Shown here: piece by piece, positions 13,075 to 27,400 of the stretch | Layout of the letters: each line of letters begins with the position of its first letter | How positions within the stretch are numbered: the stretch's first letter is position 1 | Assembly: GCA_003117195.1 (NCBI GenBank) | Contig: BDSI01000075.1 | Location: 348,867 to 412,866 of the forward strand | Direction: 5' to 3' | Source: Eudorina sp. 2006-703-Eu-15 | Taxonomy: Eukaryota > Chlorophyta > Chlorophyceae > Chlamydomonadales > Volvocaceae | Length of the DNA: 64,000 nucleotides | Notes under the pieces: model-generated | Database searches by the model: none | Seen by the model: only the letters and a program-made list of their open reading frames with translations | What the model was told of the DNA's origin: nothing | Program-made: the position numbers and the translations under genes

Positions 13075-15220
13075 AACGGGCGGAAGAGCCAGGGTTGATC
13101 GATGACCCCGCCCTTGTTATAAACGAGGTAAGGCGACCTTGACTGTTTTATCCGCCTGCAAAGCACGCGATACCATGGATACCCCCAGAGCTGATCTGGA
13201 TAACCCTCACCAGTCTGCGTATGCCGAGCTTATATGATCTGATGGTTGCCGCCATGTCGTGTGCTTGCGTTGCACACGACTTGCACGTAGTACACCCGGA
13301 CTATTAGCACTTCGCGCCGCCAGCATTGGTTGCCGTGGTGCCGTATTTTTGGTGCGTCATAGGGTTCGTCGGTGCGCGCACCGGTTCATTGGTGGGGACC
13401 TCGGTGGGGCGCAGCACTTCGCCTTGCGTGTTCTACGGCCGTGCGTGCCTTTGCGTTGTGTTCTCCGGCCGCAGCGACGGTCAGATGAGAGCTTTTAAAC
13501 GACAACTGTGGCTGAAACACAATGTCCGTAAGTATATCGATCGTATCAGCCGAGCAGCAGTACAGATGTGTACGGCTGTTCGGTATCGACATGCGGTGGG
13601 CATTCATCCCGTGTTGCAGACGCGCAATTCTGAGGCGCCGCCTTTTGTCTTGGCGTTCTCCAGTGTGGTGGCTGGCGAAGTGTCTCTCGTCTGAATATAC
13701 GCTCCAGGTGTTTCGTTTGTTTGATGTGCCGCGAGTCGCCGCCGCGTCGATCTGGAAGGGTGCGGAGGTGCGTGGGACTGTTGTGCGCTTGTGCCCCCTC
13801 CCCCTCCCCCGCGTGGAACGGTCTGAAGGACGACGTTGCTATACATGAGTGTGTGCTCGACTGGCCTGGCCGTACCACCGTCTTACGAGGTGCCGTGCAC
13901 TGGGGTAATTGCCTGCCATTTTTTTGTGCCGCGCTTTTTCTGTCCAAAGCGTTTTGATAGAGTGTTTGTTCCTGGTGGATACTGCGATTTTATCAAGATT
14001 TTATTGGCTTTGACTTGTATGTGCACGGTGTTTTGCTGGGCGCTTTTGACTATTGTGCACGGTGTTTTGCTGGATACAGGCGGTCAGGCGCGAGGGCAAG
14101 AACCCATGCACGGCGGCGATTGTGTGTCGATTTCCGTTTGCCGATTTTGTCGCAGATAAATGGAGTGAGTCCCAAGTGTTCCACGGTTGCCTTGCTCCTG
14201 GCGCTCGGTACGTGCGCAGGAGTCCCGAGTGTCCGCCATTTGGGTCTCCCCCTGCTGCGCTGCTGGCAGGCTGGCTCAGGCTTACGGCATTTCGGGTACC
14301 TGTCGCGTCACGACCCACCGAATGCCCACCAGCTGTCCAACGGATTGTGGGTGCGTGGCAGGTTTGCCATCGGTCTAACCAAAAAGAGAGGGGAGTACGG
14401 TAACAGTAGGCTCAGCAACGGTCCAGACTTCAATGCCTCCAAGCCAAGTTTGCGGGTAGGCTTTGGTAGCTTAGTAGGCCTAACGGCCCAGGCACTGCTC
14501 GGGGGAAGGCAGCCGCGAAACAAACAAACCACCGTCGCCACGTTTTACACCACCGGAGAACTCCGCGCTTCATACCTTTGCAGCTGCACCAGCCGCCAGG
14601 CAGCCGTGTTCCAGACGACGCACATGAAAGGACACCAGCGCCACCCACGACGGAGGCAGCCCGATCGAGGTACCCACGGTGCCGCAAAAGGAACCGTGGC
14701 GTGACCCAAGGTATGTCCCGTGGCGTGAGCCACGCAACAAATAAGCGTGATTCAGAAGCCGTCGCCGTCGTCATAAAATCATGGGCTTCGAGGCTTTCGT
14801 CCCCCGGACAGCCCCTACTGCTCTGAGCGCCGCGCCCAAAGCGTCCACCCTCTTGGCTGGTCCGTGACCGACAGCAGCGTGGTCCCTCGTGGCCGCGCAG
14901 CTGCGCACCCGGGGGACGGGCACAGTCCGCGTCCACACCGCACTTACTTCAAGTATCGAATTACTGTGTTAGTACGATGACGCGGACTACGCCGTACGCA
15001 CACTGAACCATGCATAACGGGACTGCCTTGCCTAGCTACCGAGGAACACACAATGTTAAGGCCGCCTAAATTTCCACTCGGGAGAATATGTACGTTTATG
15101 TATGTGCATGTACCTAATTTAAGCCTCTCGACTGGCCACGATTCACAGCGGTCACGAGTCTGCGACAGCGCAGACTACGCAAAATGTTCATGCTGCGGGG
15201 TGCAGTGTTAGATGACGCAC
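13075..15220. other. Convergent intergenic region
   Basis: Lies between the 3' ends of the plus-strand transporter and the minus-strand Argonaute. No family-like open frame is visible on either strand. A small direct duplication of GTGCACGGTGTTTTGCTGG occurs near 14021 and 14054. I could not find a clear TGTAA for the transporter, so its 3' end is undefined. Confidence 0.45.
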
Positions 15221-15225
15221 TTACA
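15221..15225 (-). terminator. TGTAA polyadenylation signal of Argonaute
   Basis: Minus-strand TGTAA (TTACA on the plus strand), about 220 bases beyond the Argonaute stop codon at 15445-15447. Confidence 0.5.
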
Positions 15226-15444
15226 GCCTGCTCCCCCGGGGCGGCCTTCTCCCCAGGTCCTCGCCGAGCACGCCCTTGCGGCGTGCTCCTAAGTCCCGCC
15301 CCTTAGCGCCCTGCTGCTATAGCCCCCGCACTGTGTGTATTGCCAGCCCCCGCCTCTGCTGGTGACCCCCCCACCCTGGACTGCGTGCGTGCTCCTAGCC
15401 CCCGCCCTGGGCAGCGAGCTCCAAGCGTCCTTCGGGTTTGGCCG

Positions 15445-18400
15445 TCACATGAAGAACATCACGTTGTTCAGGTTCCGGTGAATCTGCGCGAAGCGGGCTT
15501 GCGCCGGCTCCGACGGCGCCGCTGCGGCGCCGCTGCTGGGCCCGGCGCCACCGCCACCGCCGCGCCCGCTCCGAACGGACCCGGCGTCGGAGCCGCTCTC
15601 CGAAGAGGACGACAGCTGCAACCGTGGGTGGCGAGGGGGATCCAACCCATTAAAAAGGGCGGTGAGCGGACATGCAGGTTGAGAGTGTGCTGTGGTACCT
15701 GTCGGCGACAGCTATCCGAAACGATGTCCATCAAGGCTGGTTGGTGAACTCTTGCTGCGCACACCTCCTCCTTCCTTGCAGACCGGTCCCATGGTTTCAT
15801 GTTGCGCCACATCCGTACCTTACTTTCCCCTTGATGAACAGGTCCGCCTGGCATCGACTAGCCCACCTTGCACGCCTCAGCTCCCTTCTATACCCTTGCC
15901 CCAGCTCCTTTCTACACCCTTGCGTGCCCCTATTCCAGACCCCGCAACCCACGCACCCAAATGTTTCGGGTAATCTCTTACACTTCCAATTTATCCCCTC
16001 TAAGCAACACACATGCACCCACCAGTATGGTGCGCCCACGGAAGGCGGCGCGGTCGGCGTAGTACGCTGGGGGGCAGTAGCTGACCGACCTGCAAGTGCC
16101 ACGTATGACCGTGAATGACAGTCGCAGGTAAGAAAAGAGTAAAATGGTGACGTTGCAATACCACACAACAACACTACAAATATGCAGACCAACGTTTCCG
16201 TGTGCACATTGGTAGCCACAATAGCCTCGTGCTCGAAGCCCGTGCCCGGACCTGGGCCCGATGGTCCAACAAGGGGGGAAACGGGTCGCCAGACAGGTGG
16301 ACCCAATCAAGCGGTTCACTCGGCAGGACATCCGTCGCCCTGATTGCGACGTGCATGTACCGCCGTGTGCACAGTGCCCATGTACGGCAATATTGCTGCA
16401 GTTGCTGTCCCACAGTATGATCTGCTGCCCTCGAACACAATGAGCACTAAACACGTCTACTATTCGTGCACCACTAATACTCGTGCCCTGGTGATGTATG
16501 CCATCCCCGACAACCCCCCCAGCTTCACATTCCCCAGCCCACATCCACTCCTCCACTTACTTGGTGGCCCGCTGGTACAGGTAGCACATCCAGTACGTGA
16601 GCAGCTGGACACCGGACGCCCCGAAACCGATCTCATCCACCAGGACGTGGTAGTGGGCCGGCTTGTTGGTGCCCTGACGATGGCGGGCGGGGGCGCGAAA
16701 TGGGAGAGCGAGGTGCGGCAGAGGGGGACAGACCTCAAGACCAGTGTGGATAAACCGAATTGGTGAGGAATGAAGCTAATAGGATGTGCTGACTGTGTGC
16801 GCAAGGATTCCAGATTCGCTTCATGTGTGTTATGTACTAGGTTGGGTGATTATGTATCGGAAGCTGTGGGATCGGGTTAGTTGGCGGGTGGGAGAAAGTC
16901 CATTCCACAAGGGAGTTGCATGGATGCATCTTAATGTATGATTGTCGTACTACTACAATTGCCGTACGTGGCTAGTAGCCACACCTGTGTGAGGTGCTTG
17001 ACGACCGCCCTACCTGACATCCAAACCCGCCCACACCTACATCCACCGGCTGCTGCTCACCTGCAACCCCGCATGGCTGTTCAAGAAGAAGTCGAAACTC
17101 GCTGGCTTCACGATGCCACGGTCCACCAGCAAGCCCGGCAGGACGTTGCGCCTGCAACCGACAGCAGTACGACGGGGCGCAACAGATGCGACACTACTTG
17201 TACACACACCGGGCCGCCAACCCGCCATCGACGCACCGTACCCACAGAAATGCATGCATACCCCGTTGTCCTCCTCCTGTTGCGTGTCGCATTCGCAATC
17301 TCGCGACCGACCCAGAAGTACAGTTGAGAACGAAAGATACCGTAGCATCACCCATCCACCACCCACTTCTGGTCCCCGGCGGAGGGATCCTCCCTGGAGG
17401 CCAGCAACCGTGTGTTGTGGTTTTTCTGCACCACGACGAAGGTGATGTCGGGCTTGTACCCCGTGTCGAGCCCGCGGCAAGCCTGGTAGGGTCAGCAAGC
17501 AAAGCGGCATGAAGGGGATAAACTTTTCATTTTTTAAGCAAATATTCTAATCGACGCACTGCACGTAATTGGCGTACAGCAAACCCTAAAGACCCTAAAA
17601 CCCCTAAACCCTAGATAGCGACCTTCCCGCGGATATCCGGTGTGGATGTTGCTTGATTGTCCATGTGTACCTGGGCTACCTAAGGACGCCTCGACAACAA
17701 GCATGGATTTGCTCCATGAGCTGAAGCCAGTTCATTGGCAGTTGTGATGTGCATGCCAAACTTCTACCTCGCCACAGCTACAAGTGAACTGGCTTTTCGA
17801 GGCGTCCCTAGCCCAGGCACGTATGGATCACAGACATTCACATCGGATATCCGCAGGAAGCTCGCTAACTACGGTTTAGGGTGTCAGTGAGCTTTCTGAC
17901 AACTAGGGTCTCTATCTAGGGTTAGTTTTCGAACGGCAAAGAGGTTCTGTACGTCTGATGTACATATGTGCCCCCCCCCGCCCCCTTCCCACTCTTGTCC
18001 ACACTCGGGTGCATACTCACCCTGCGGATGGCTGTGTACTCCTTCTCCAGCACCTGCATGAACTCGCCCTCGGAGACTCCGTCCCGGTACATCAGCAGGC
18101 GATCGGGCCTCTTGCCCCTGTGCGAGGACGGAAGCAAGCAGTAGACGTCAGGTAATAAGGCCATGATAAGCTCATTTCTTGCTGGTCCATGCAAGACACC
18201 TGTAGCGCCGGGTTACAGTATCAAGTCGCCGTGTTACAACGAACACCCGATACTACCCACACATGAGCGCCGCCGCGTGCGCGGTTACCCTGGACAGGGG
18301 GAGGTTGTCTAATAGGAAAGTCACTGGCATGCTGTCCGAAGATTCTTAGTTCAAGTCCCGGCCCCCTCCCCGCCACGTTGCCAACCAACCCATTCGGCGG

Positions 18401-21400
18401 GTCTGTTTCCAGGCGAGCCAATAATTCTGGCGCACTAGCTAGTAACCTGGATGGTGCATTAGCCGGTATAGCTGCACGACCCCCGCCCTCCCGGGTGATG
18501 GAGGATGGGTGCGCGGTCCTTGGTATGGTATGAGGTGAGGCGCGATGATGTTGTGGAGATGGCGCGATGAGATGAGAAGCGATTCCGCATCGATACAGTC
18601 TTACCTGTTCTTATTCATGAAGTCAAGCAAGAGCTCCTTTGTTGCGGCCTCCATACCCGAGATCCATTCTTGGCGGCCGGGCTGCAGCATCACCCTAGTC
18701 GACCACCGGCCCAGGGTTTGGTCCATGGACCCCACCACCGCAGCCACGGACTGGCCAATAGGAGCCCCACCGGCATGGCCCCCCGGCGGCAAGGTGGGGT
18801 GGGAGACGTCGGCGCCCATAATCATGAACGGTCGCGCCCCGTCGCCGCCCAGGACCGGGAGGTGCCTGTGGCAGGTTGTGGTGCGCGGGGAGCCGGATCG
18901 ATGCAGCGGGTTGGGGTGGGATGGGGACGTGGGTGGGGGTGTGTCCTGGCTGGTGTGTGTGTGTAAACAGCTCGGTGACGGCTTCTTCTTTGGCCCCCAA
19001 ATCCCCGCATGTCTCCTCCTCGGCTTTGTACTGAACGCGGATATGATTGTTTTATTTTTTGTTTTCCGGGAATCCCTCATCAGCATGCATATGTGCGTCC
19101 TTAGTTCCACCCCCTTTACCAAACCACACACAGTACACAATCATGATTAGCTAGATTATCACGCACCGAAGGCCACCCAGCAGCGTTGTGTTCACGCCGC
19201 CGATCTTGCAGTTAATCTTCAAGGCGACGTTGGCGCAGTACTGCGGGTTGCCACCCTGCCGCTCAGGCGTCGCCTGGGTAAGGGTATAGTAAGGGGTACA
19301 CCAGGGAGCAGGGTTACTACCATGAGTCGAGTCCGGTGCACCGTGGCGGCGCAGTTTCGTTTATGCAGTGTTTGGTGGTTGAGGAAGCTTCGGCGGCTGT
19401 CACCGATGACCCGCGGGGTCCACTGTAACATCCTTAACCCCTCGACTCATGCCTTGTTGAGGGGTATGGCCACGAGTATGGTCACGGGTATAGACGAGTG
19501 AACACAAAATACTGCACTGATATCAAGCAGTGGAGAAAGAATACGAAGTCCGCAAGCTGGTCAATGAGCCAAACTGGCAGAAACTGCCGCGAATGAAGGC
19601 TTGCATGTTTCGAACAGCATATGGTGCATGCGTGCGTTAGCTTATTACACATCCAAGACCTACTTGGGAGGTGATGGTTGCCGTACTTACATGCTTCAAG
19701 ACGATTACTTGTGAGGGCACGCCCAGCTCGACGTCAGAAACGTGCTTGATTTCCCGGTACATCTCCGCGGTCGCCTGCAACAATCCAAGCAAACAAGTAC
19801 ACATGATACCTTCAGCAGCAGCAACAACCAGCACGTAAATAAACAGCTATTACCAAGATTGCGAGCGTGATGAATAAATGGATTGGAATCAGAAGAGGTG
19901 CTTCACCAAGTACAACGAACCCTTCTCGCATGTGCGTACCTACCCCTACCGCCTGCATTGTATACCCACTTTTTCCTGAACGACGACCATGATAATCTGC
20001 GGCGTCCGGCCAAACACACTCTTGGCTGCCGCATCAGCATTCCGCATGGCATTCCCGACACTGTTGCCGTGCTCCAAAGGGGGGTTTGTTGCGGCTCCCT
20101 AGTTGCGGCGTCAAGGGATCCATAAGGGGTTCCCGGAGGTCGTCGGGTCTTGAAACGTACAATCAATGTGCGTGACCATAAACACAAAGCATGATGCACG
20201 TGCATACATACAGGTTCCCTACCTAAGCTCACTACACACGCAATCAATGGGCACTGTTGAGGCGCGCTTAAGAATACACCTGAACTTTTCGAGCTTTTCG
20301 AGGCAGCCCGGCCGTGAAACAAATTTTGCGAGCTTCGATATTATCCTCGAGACGGAACTGAGGCATACACACGCACGGAACGCAGGTATCTTAAGTGGTG
20401 CAGCCCCGGACCTGTCAGGTAGGCACAGGATCGCAGCGTGCACGCCACCACGTACACCACCAGCGTACCCAACGGCATCAATTATAGTTAAGGGGGCCTA
20501 CATTGAAAAACCTTGCACCTCGTCGGCGCGCTCGCAAGAAATACTTTATTTGCGAGAATTGTCCGCCAGTCTGTCAGCATACTTGGTTTTTAGGAATTGC
20601 AACGAATTTAGGAATTTAGGAACTATTATCTAAAGACAATTCAGAACCTCGCAAAGCACAAAACCATTGTCGCGGGTTACCTCGGAATCAAGCAAACAGT
20701 TGGGTTTGAAATTTGAAATGTTTGCGAGGCACCCCGACTATCTGTATCGAGGTATCCTTGAAGGTTGCCAGGTCCTCATTATCGTCACATCACTAATAAA
20801 TCCCATAAAACCCCTTGCGAATTCTTTGTTTAGGGGGGCAAACTCATTCTGACAAAATGTATTTACCCCGAAGGTCATTTTTTGTAATGTTATTCAAAAG
20901 CAAATCGTTCACATCATTCGCACATCGTTAATTAAAGGATCACATCTGAAGAGGCAATACGGATATATACCATGCCTACCTGCAGGCGGATGCCGCAGGT
21001 TTCCAGCATCCTAACCTGCTGGCGCAGGTAGTCCATAACGCGGTGCTCCTGGGATAGGTGGGTGGAACCGGCGGGCGGGTGCGCAATGACATGCATGGGT
21101 GTATTATATATATCTGAGGCAGTTTTAGAGAGCGAGGGCCCACCATTTCGTTGTTTGTTCAAATGCGTACATACATGCATGTCCCCACGCTGCATCGACG
21201 AGGCCTTCCATCCAGTGGCGCATTACAGCTCACGCACCCTTTTGTCAATGGAGATGACAGCGACCGCCCAGGAGGAAATGGAGCCGGGCGCCACGAAGTT
21301 CACACCCCTGCCGTGCAGTATGGTACATACAGATAGATTTTTGAAGACACGATTGACAGATGCTGGCCCCCATACAGGTCGAATGAGGATATTCTGCCCT

Positions 21401-24400
21401 ACTGACCTGCCCGATGGATCTCGAGTAATACGGCAGATTACGGGGACCAATGTACGGCAAAATACGGGGACCCACATGGATGCCCATTCTGGAGCAATTT
21501 TGGGCTGGCCCAATCACACCACTGCACACATACACCCGTGCAGCTGGCCCGTGCATGCCTTTGCATCTGGTCGAACAAATAATGCAACCCGTTCATGAAC
21601 GAAAATACACAGTACCTGGACATTTTGGACAGGTACCGTATCATTTCGTTCATGAACGGGTTGGTGCGACCAGCAGGTTCCCCCGTTCTGCACTTAATTA
21701 CTCTTGATTCCGACAAACTCCTGTTGCCGCCCGTCCACTGCGACATTCCCATGCACTCACCTCAGATTCCAGGCACCCGCGGTGCCTGTCTCCACCGCCT
21801 TGTTGGACCCGTACTCCAGTACGGGAGACGGCAGCACCTGTGCTTGCACCTGCAGCATCTCCCGCTGCTGCACCTGTAGCCCCCAGCACTGCTCCTTGCC
21901 GCTGTCATGCAGCAGCTTGGACACAGCCTTCACCTGCATGGCATAAGGCAGGGCCGCCGCCGGGGGTAACAAGAGGTTGAGGGCTAAATCTGCTGCAGCA
22001 TGTACATCCTCACCCAGCCAGCCAGCAGGGCGTGCGGGTGGGGGACCCGCCCGATGGCGATGCCATGCAATGCAATCCAAAAGTGCCCTGCTGCCATCGA
22101 TGCTCGCGCGCCCAATGGTTTCAGCACACATTCCTTTAAGCTCGGCGTGGATGGATGGGGAGCGAACCCATTTGGAGGGGCCGGGATTGATTGATTTGAA
22201 CCGGAGCTTGCTTACGCTTGCTACTCACTCGTGCTAACGTACAAGATGCTCACATTTCTGTTTATTGCTTGCTCCTTGGTCCCGGGGTCCTGTTTCGCGG
22301 CCGTGATCATCGCGGATGCCTGGTCCGCGTCCAATTGCATGCGCCGCTGGTCGCCCAGGAGCCTGGTGCGTGCGTGTGTGTGTTGGAATAGTAGTAAGGC
22401 AGCAGGTAAGGGTGATGGCCGACCATTGCTGTCGACTTGCATAGGAGAGGTAATGACCGACCATCAATGCTAAAACATATAGGGTCTCTAGAGCAATTCG
22501 GGTGCATGGGCTAGTTGTGGGGATTCTGCCAACCCAGTTATAATATTCGCCAAAATAATCGCGCCAACCATCGATCCACAGATGCAGTAGATAGATCATC
22601 TGTTCTACTCACGTGCAAAGCTCCGCGGGGATGTAGGTGGGGCGGTCCCGCCGGCCCACGTTGACGCAGGGCAGCCACGGCATCTTGAGGGGTCTCCCAG
22701 TGTCGCGGAAGTAGTCGGCGACGGACATATCACTGTGCGTGGGTGGATGGTGAGGGGCACAGGATGGGTGAGGGGCACAGGCGTATGTGGGCTATCCTCG
22801 GCACGCAGGCAAAGCAAACGGCCGGGGAGACAATAAGGAATGGAGTGCTGTCGTACAGCCTCCGTCTTGCGGCAAGCAAGCGAGATACAATTATACCGTA
22901 CGTAGAACGCATTAAAAGCTCTATTACTGTCACTGCCGAATGGTATGCATGCCAGATGCCGTCCTACCGTTGCGCGCTGCTGTTGAAGAAGACAGTCTTG
23001 TCGGCGCCAAGTTCGGAGAACCCCACGATAGCCTTGCGCTTTGCGCCCTTCCCCGGCAGAGGGTACTCCACCTGTCGGTGCGTGTGTTCACATGCAGCAG
23101 GCAGGGCAGGTACGTACGTAGTGTGTGTGATAGGGGATGGACGGAAGCACCCCCACCCAATGCCGTGTCGGTCATGGGAGATGGGCAAGCGCTAGGCCGT
23201 GACCAGCTGGTGCTCATCACAGTCCCAGCTCCCAGATGCGCCCAATCAGCGAAATTTTATGGAAATGGTAAGGTGCCACGCGCCGCCCGCAGCGACGTAC
23301 CTTGAAGCCAATCAGCGGGCGGGTCACCGCACGGACACGGCGGGGATCCGGCTGGGCTCCGCCTGCATAAGCAGTCTTCACCACCCCGGCGAGGTCGGTT
23401 CTCGCCGTGAAGGCGCCGAACGTCGAGTCCAAGTTGAGCGTCAGACCCGCCTCGACGACTTTAAAGGACTGGCGGCGCGCGGGTGGGTGATGAGGACACA
23501 AGCGAATCAACCAAAAGCTTGTATGTATGCGTTGCAGCAATTGGCTTTGGCTATGGCTTTCACCGGCCGACCATGTCCCATGTAAACTACATACATACAT
23601 GCACGAGCGAGGAGACGCGCGCACGCTCACTAGAGACAAATGCACAGTTAGGCGGGGTTGCCCCAGGTAATCAATGTGGCCCCGGGCCATCCAGGTGTCT
23701 TTTCAGTCGGTGCGCTTGTGGCGCGTGCTGGCGGCTCGGTGCGCCTTCCGAGTGAGGCGACTGGCGAGGCGGCGGCTGTCACCCACCTACCTAGCTACGG
23801 ACCCGGCGACGGCGTCTTGTCGGGCGCATGCAAGCATGATCCGAGCGTAGCGAGGTATGTAGGTGAATAGAATGTGCAGATACGCGAGTACCGAAAAGAA
23901 AAGCAAATCCTAGCTTCATCATCGCCGCGTGCGCACGACTATGAACCGCCGTACATGCACATGCCGTACATGGTTGGTTGCCGTGTTATTACCTGCTTGA
24001 CACCTTCTACGAGGTTCCACGCTCCACCGGGCATTGCGCGAGTGTTGCCCGAGCCCATGATGAAGATGGAGCGGCCGGCCAGCACGCAGTTCCGATCGAT
24101 GGCGAAAGGGTGTCGAATCGCGATGTCAACTGCCTGTACGATGTACGGACAGGTGGAACGGGTGGCGGGCGGTGGGCGGGCGGGCGGCCGGGCGGGCGAT
24201 CGGGGTGCCGGATGTAACATCAAATATAAGGACGAACGAAACCCAAATAAACAACCCATCCAGCCCGGCGCCGCACGCACAGCAAATTTCCCGAAACAGC
24301 GAGGGCCCTTTCAGCGTCCCGTCTTGACCTGTCCGGGGACTGGGTCATGCCGTTTCTGTGCAGCAATTCGTATACCCGACCCTAACCCCTGGTTGGCACG

Positions 24401-27400
24401 CCCTCCCCGTCTTTGACGCGGGTTCTTTGTTCATGGGGCCTGGCGCATCGGGCCCTCGCTGTCTCCGCCCCTCCGTTACGCCCTAATCCGTTTCGACCGA
24501 ATCCCCGAAACGAATCCCCCATGCAAAGCACGCACGACCGCCAAACAACAAGCGATGGAGAACCCCTCGCTCGGCGGTCATTCACCCATGAAACTGAATG
24601 AACGCAACGAACCAACCTGGCTCCATCCCCTTAACAACACAATTTAATTAGCAAATCAAACATAACTGTGATTCTGTTGTCCCAACTGGCGAGCGAGGCA
24701 GCAGGCCGTAGCCGCGGTATGTATCAAGTCAGTTCCTTAACAGCGGCAACGCATCAACACGTAGCTGTACGGCGACGTACGTGTTACACCTGACCAACTC
24801 CCAACCACCGTAACCAACCAACTGTTACCTCTGCTAACGCGCTTGATGGGCCCGCACGCACACACCTGCATCGCGTCGCGGACATCCGCCTGCATAAGGC
24901 CCTCGATCATGCCGAACAGCTGGGTGAGATCCACCGTGGCCACTAGCTTGATGTCGACCTGCGGGGTGTACGGATGTACGGCCGAGGAGTACGGACGTGG
25001 TCGATCGTCCTCGCAGCTGCGTGGGAAGGGCTCGCTGTGGTTGGGGTTGTGTAAAGTATAGCTGTCGTACACACACACACCTCTTTTGATCAAGGGCTGA
25101 CACAATAGGACACAGCTGTAGCGGGCTAGCGGCTGCGTCCATCCGGTCGCTCAGGGAAAATGAAAGGGTCCCGAGCTCCCGATCGACGGAAAACGACGAT
25201 TCACGTAAAGGCGCAATGATACCAGTGATAAGGTAGTAGGATCCGGGCCACACCGAGGGGTCCGTCCAGGACTACGTGCCGCGGGGAGATCTCAACTGGC
25301 GGTTGTTGGCTGGGCTGCTGATACTTCATTTATGACCGCCGGGTGCAGGGCCGAGGGAAGCCAACCCACCCCACGCAACCCACCCACACACACACCGTGA
25401 AGGTTTTCCGCCGGCCTTCCCCCGATAGCTCCACATGGTGTTGCTGCGGCTTGTCGCCCAGGATCTGCGTACGACACCCGAGTGGCCAGGTAGGTACGTA
25501 GGTGTATGGAACGCCCCGTGGGACCTCGGCCCCGCCGTACGTGTCCATGATGAGAAATAAAGATATCAATGCACGTCGGCGCGGCATCCGACCGGAGGGT
25601 TCGTCTCACTACTGCCGCTGCCAGGCAGGTACGTAGGTGCTGGGTACGACTGGGTCATGTACGACAAGATGACCTCCAAGATATCAATGCACGTCGGCGC
25701 GGCATCCGACCGGAGGGTTCGTCTCACTACTGCCGCTGCCAGGCAGGTACGTAGGTGCTGGGTACGACTGGGTCATGTACGACAAGATGACCTCCAAGCA
25801 GAGTCATGTACAACGGTCCAAGCAACAGCATCATTACGTACACCCGCCAACAAAGGTTCGTTCGTACATGCAGCAGCTGCTCGCTTGACTCATTGCGCAG
25901 CCGCACAACTATGCCCCTGGCCGCCTTGTCGGTGGGGCCTGCTGGGGCTTGCCCTGGTATACACCGTTGATCCCTTTTGGGGTCCGCTGTGACGTTCATT
26001 CATTCATGCATGGGTGCAAACGTCCATTCATTCAACTCTGCCCCTTCCGAACCCGCTAAACCCGCCGTCCCTTCATCCGTGCATGCCGACGACTCACCGG
26101 CCTGGGGGTGTCCGCAAAGTACAGGTTCTTCCGGCCGTCGTAGCACCAGAGCCCCTTCGGCCACCCCGCACGATCAGACAGCTCTTCCATGATCCGGTGC
26201 GCTAGCTTGGGCGGCAGCAGGTCCTGCGGCTCCTCCGCCTCGCCGCTGCCCACGGTAGCGAGCGGTGGCCGTTGCGGACCCATGGGCACAGGGGGCCCTG
26301 AAGTAGAGGGCCCGGCACCCGAGATGAAATCACAGGGACCTGCTGGCGCGGCCGCGGCGGCGGCGCCGCCGCCTCGACGTCCGCCGCCGCCGTCACGGCG
26401 GCCGCGGCCTGCTGGAGGAGCAGCTGGATGCATGGGTTCATTCAGGGGGCAGGGAAGGACGTAACGACACCATGGCGAGGTCGGACATACAGGCAGTGCT
26501 GTCGTGGACGGATAGATGGGGGGTGGCGGGGGAAACGGGTTTGATGCGCATCACGTGCGGACGATGGTGTGCTGCTTGCTGATGACTTGACCCCGTTCGC
26601 GTACGGTGTCAAGGATTGGGCGAGGGAGGTGCGAGCAAGGTCACCCCCGCCGACGACGCATAACAGCGGGTCGCGGGTGGCCGTTGCAGCTGTGCGATAT
26701 CCATTCTTGCCCGTGTTTAGGTAGGAAGGTATTGGACCCGGTGGGGCCGTCCGGGGTAGGGTGAGGAAGCTTCGGCTGCCACCGCTGACCCGCGGGATCT
26801 ACTGTACGTCGTTAACAACAATAATAACAGATGTACGGGACGTCTGAGCCCCGTTAATGAATTGCCGTACGACAACATGGCGAAACCCGTTTTGTTGGTG
26901 CGCGTATGAATTAGAGCGCGCGTGCCAAACACCCGCGGGCGGTTGACCCACCTGCGCCCCCGGGGGCGTCCTCGGGACGAATGACGACGTCGTAATGGTA
27001 CGCCTGGTTTATCCGTAGGATGGAAGCATGTCGTACATGCGGAAAAGCGGCAACGGTACAAAGCCTCAGAACCCGCGTGTGTATGTGTACACGTGAAAGA
27101 AAACGGAGCCGCGAGAAGCGAAGTCCAGCGTAATAGGCGATGTAGGCGACGGAAATACGAAACCCGCCTGAATTATTACCGATGACCCTGGTGGAAGTGC
27201 ATGTGTGTGCGTGTGTGGGGCCTTAGGCGCCTCAGGTGATCAACGTGTGTATCTTCAATCAGCGTGTGTGTCTTCAATCAGCGTGTGTATCTTCAATCAG
27301 CGTGTGTGTCTTCAATCAGCGTGTGTGTCTTCAATCAGCGTGTGTATCTTCAATCAGCGTGTGTGTCTTCAATCAGCGTCACTGATCATCTGCCCATGCA

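Noticed and set aside
18296..18370. Possible tRNA from the B-box-like motif
   Set aside because: No cloverleaf could be drawn: the stems around TTCAAGT do not pair and no acceptor stem is found.
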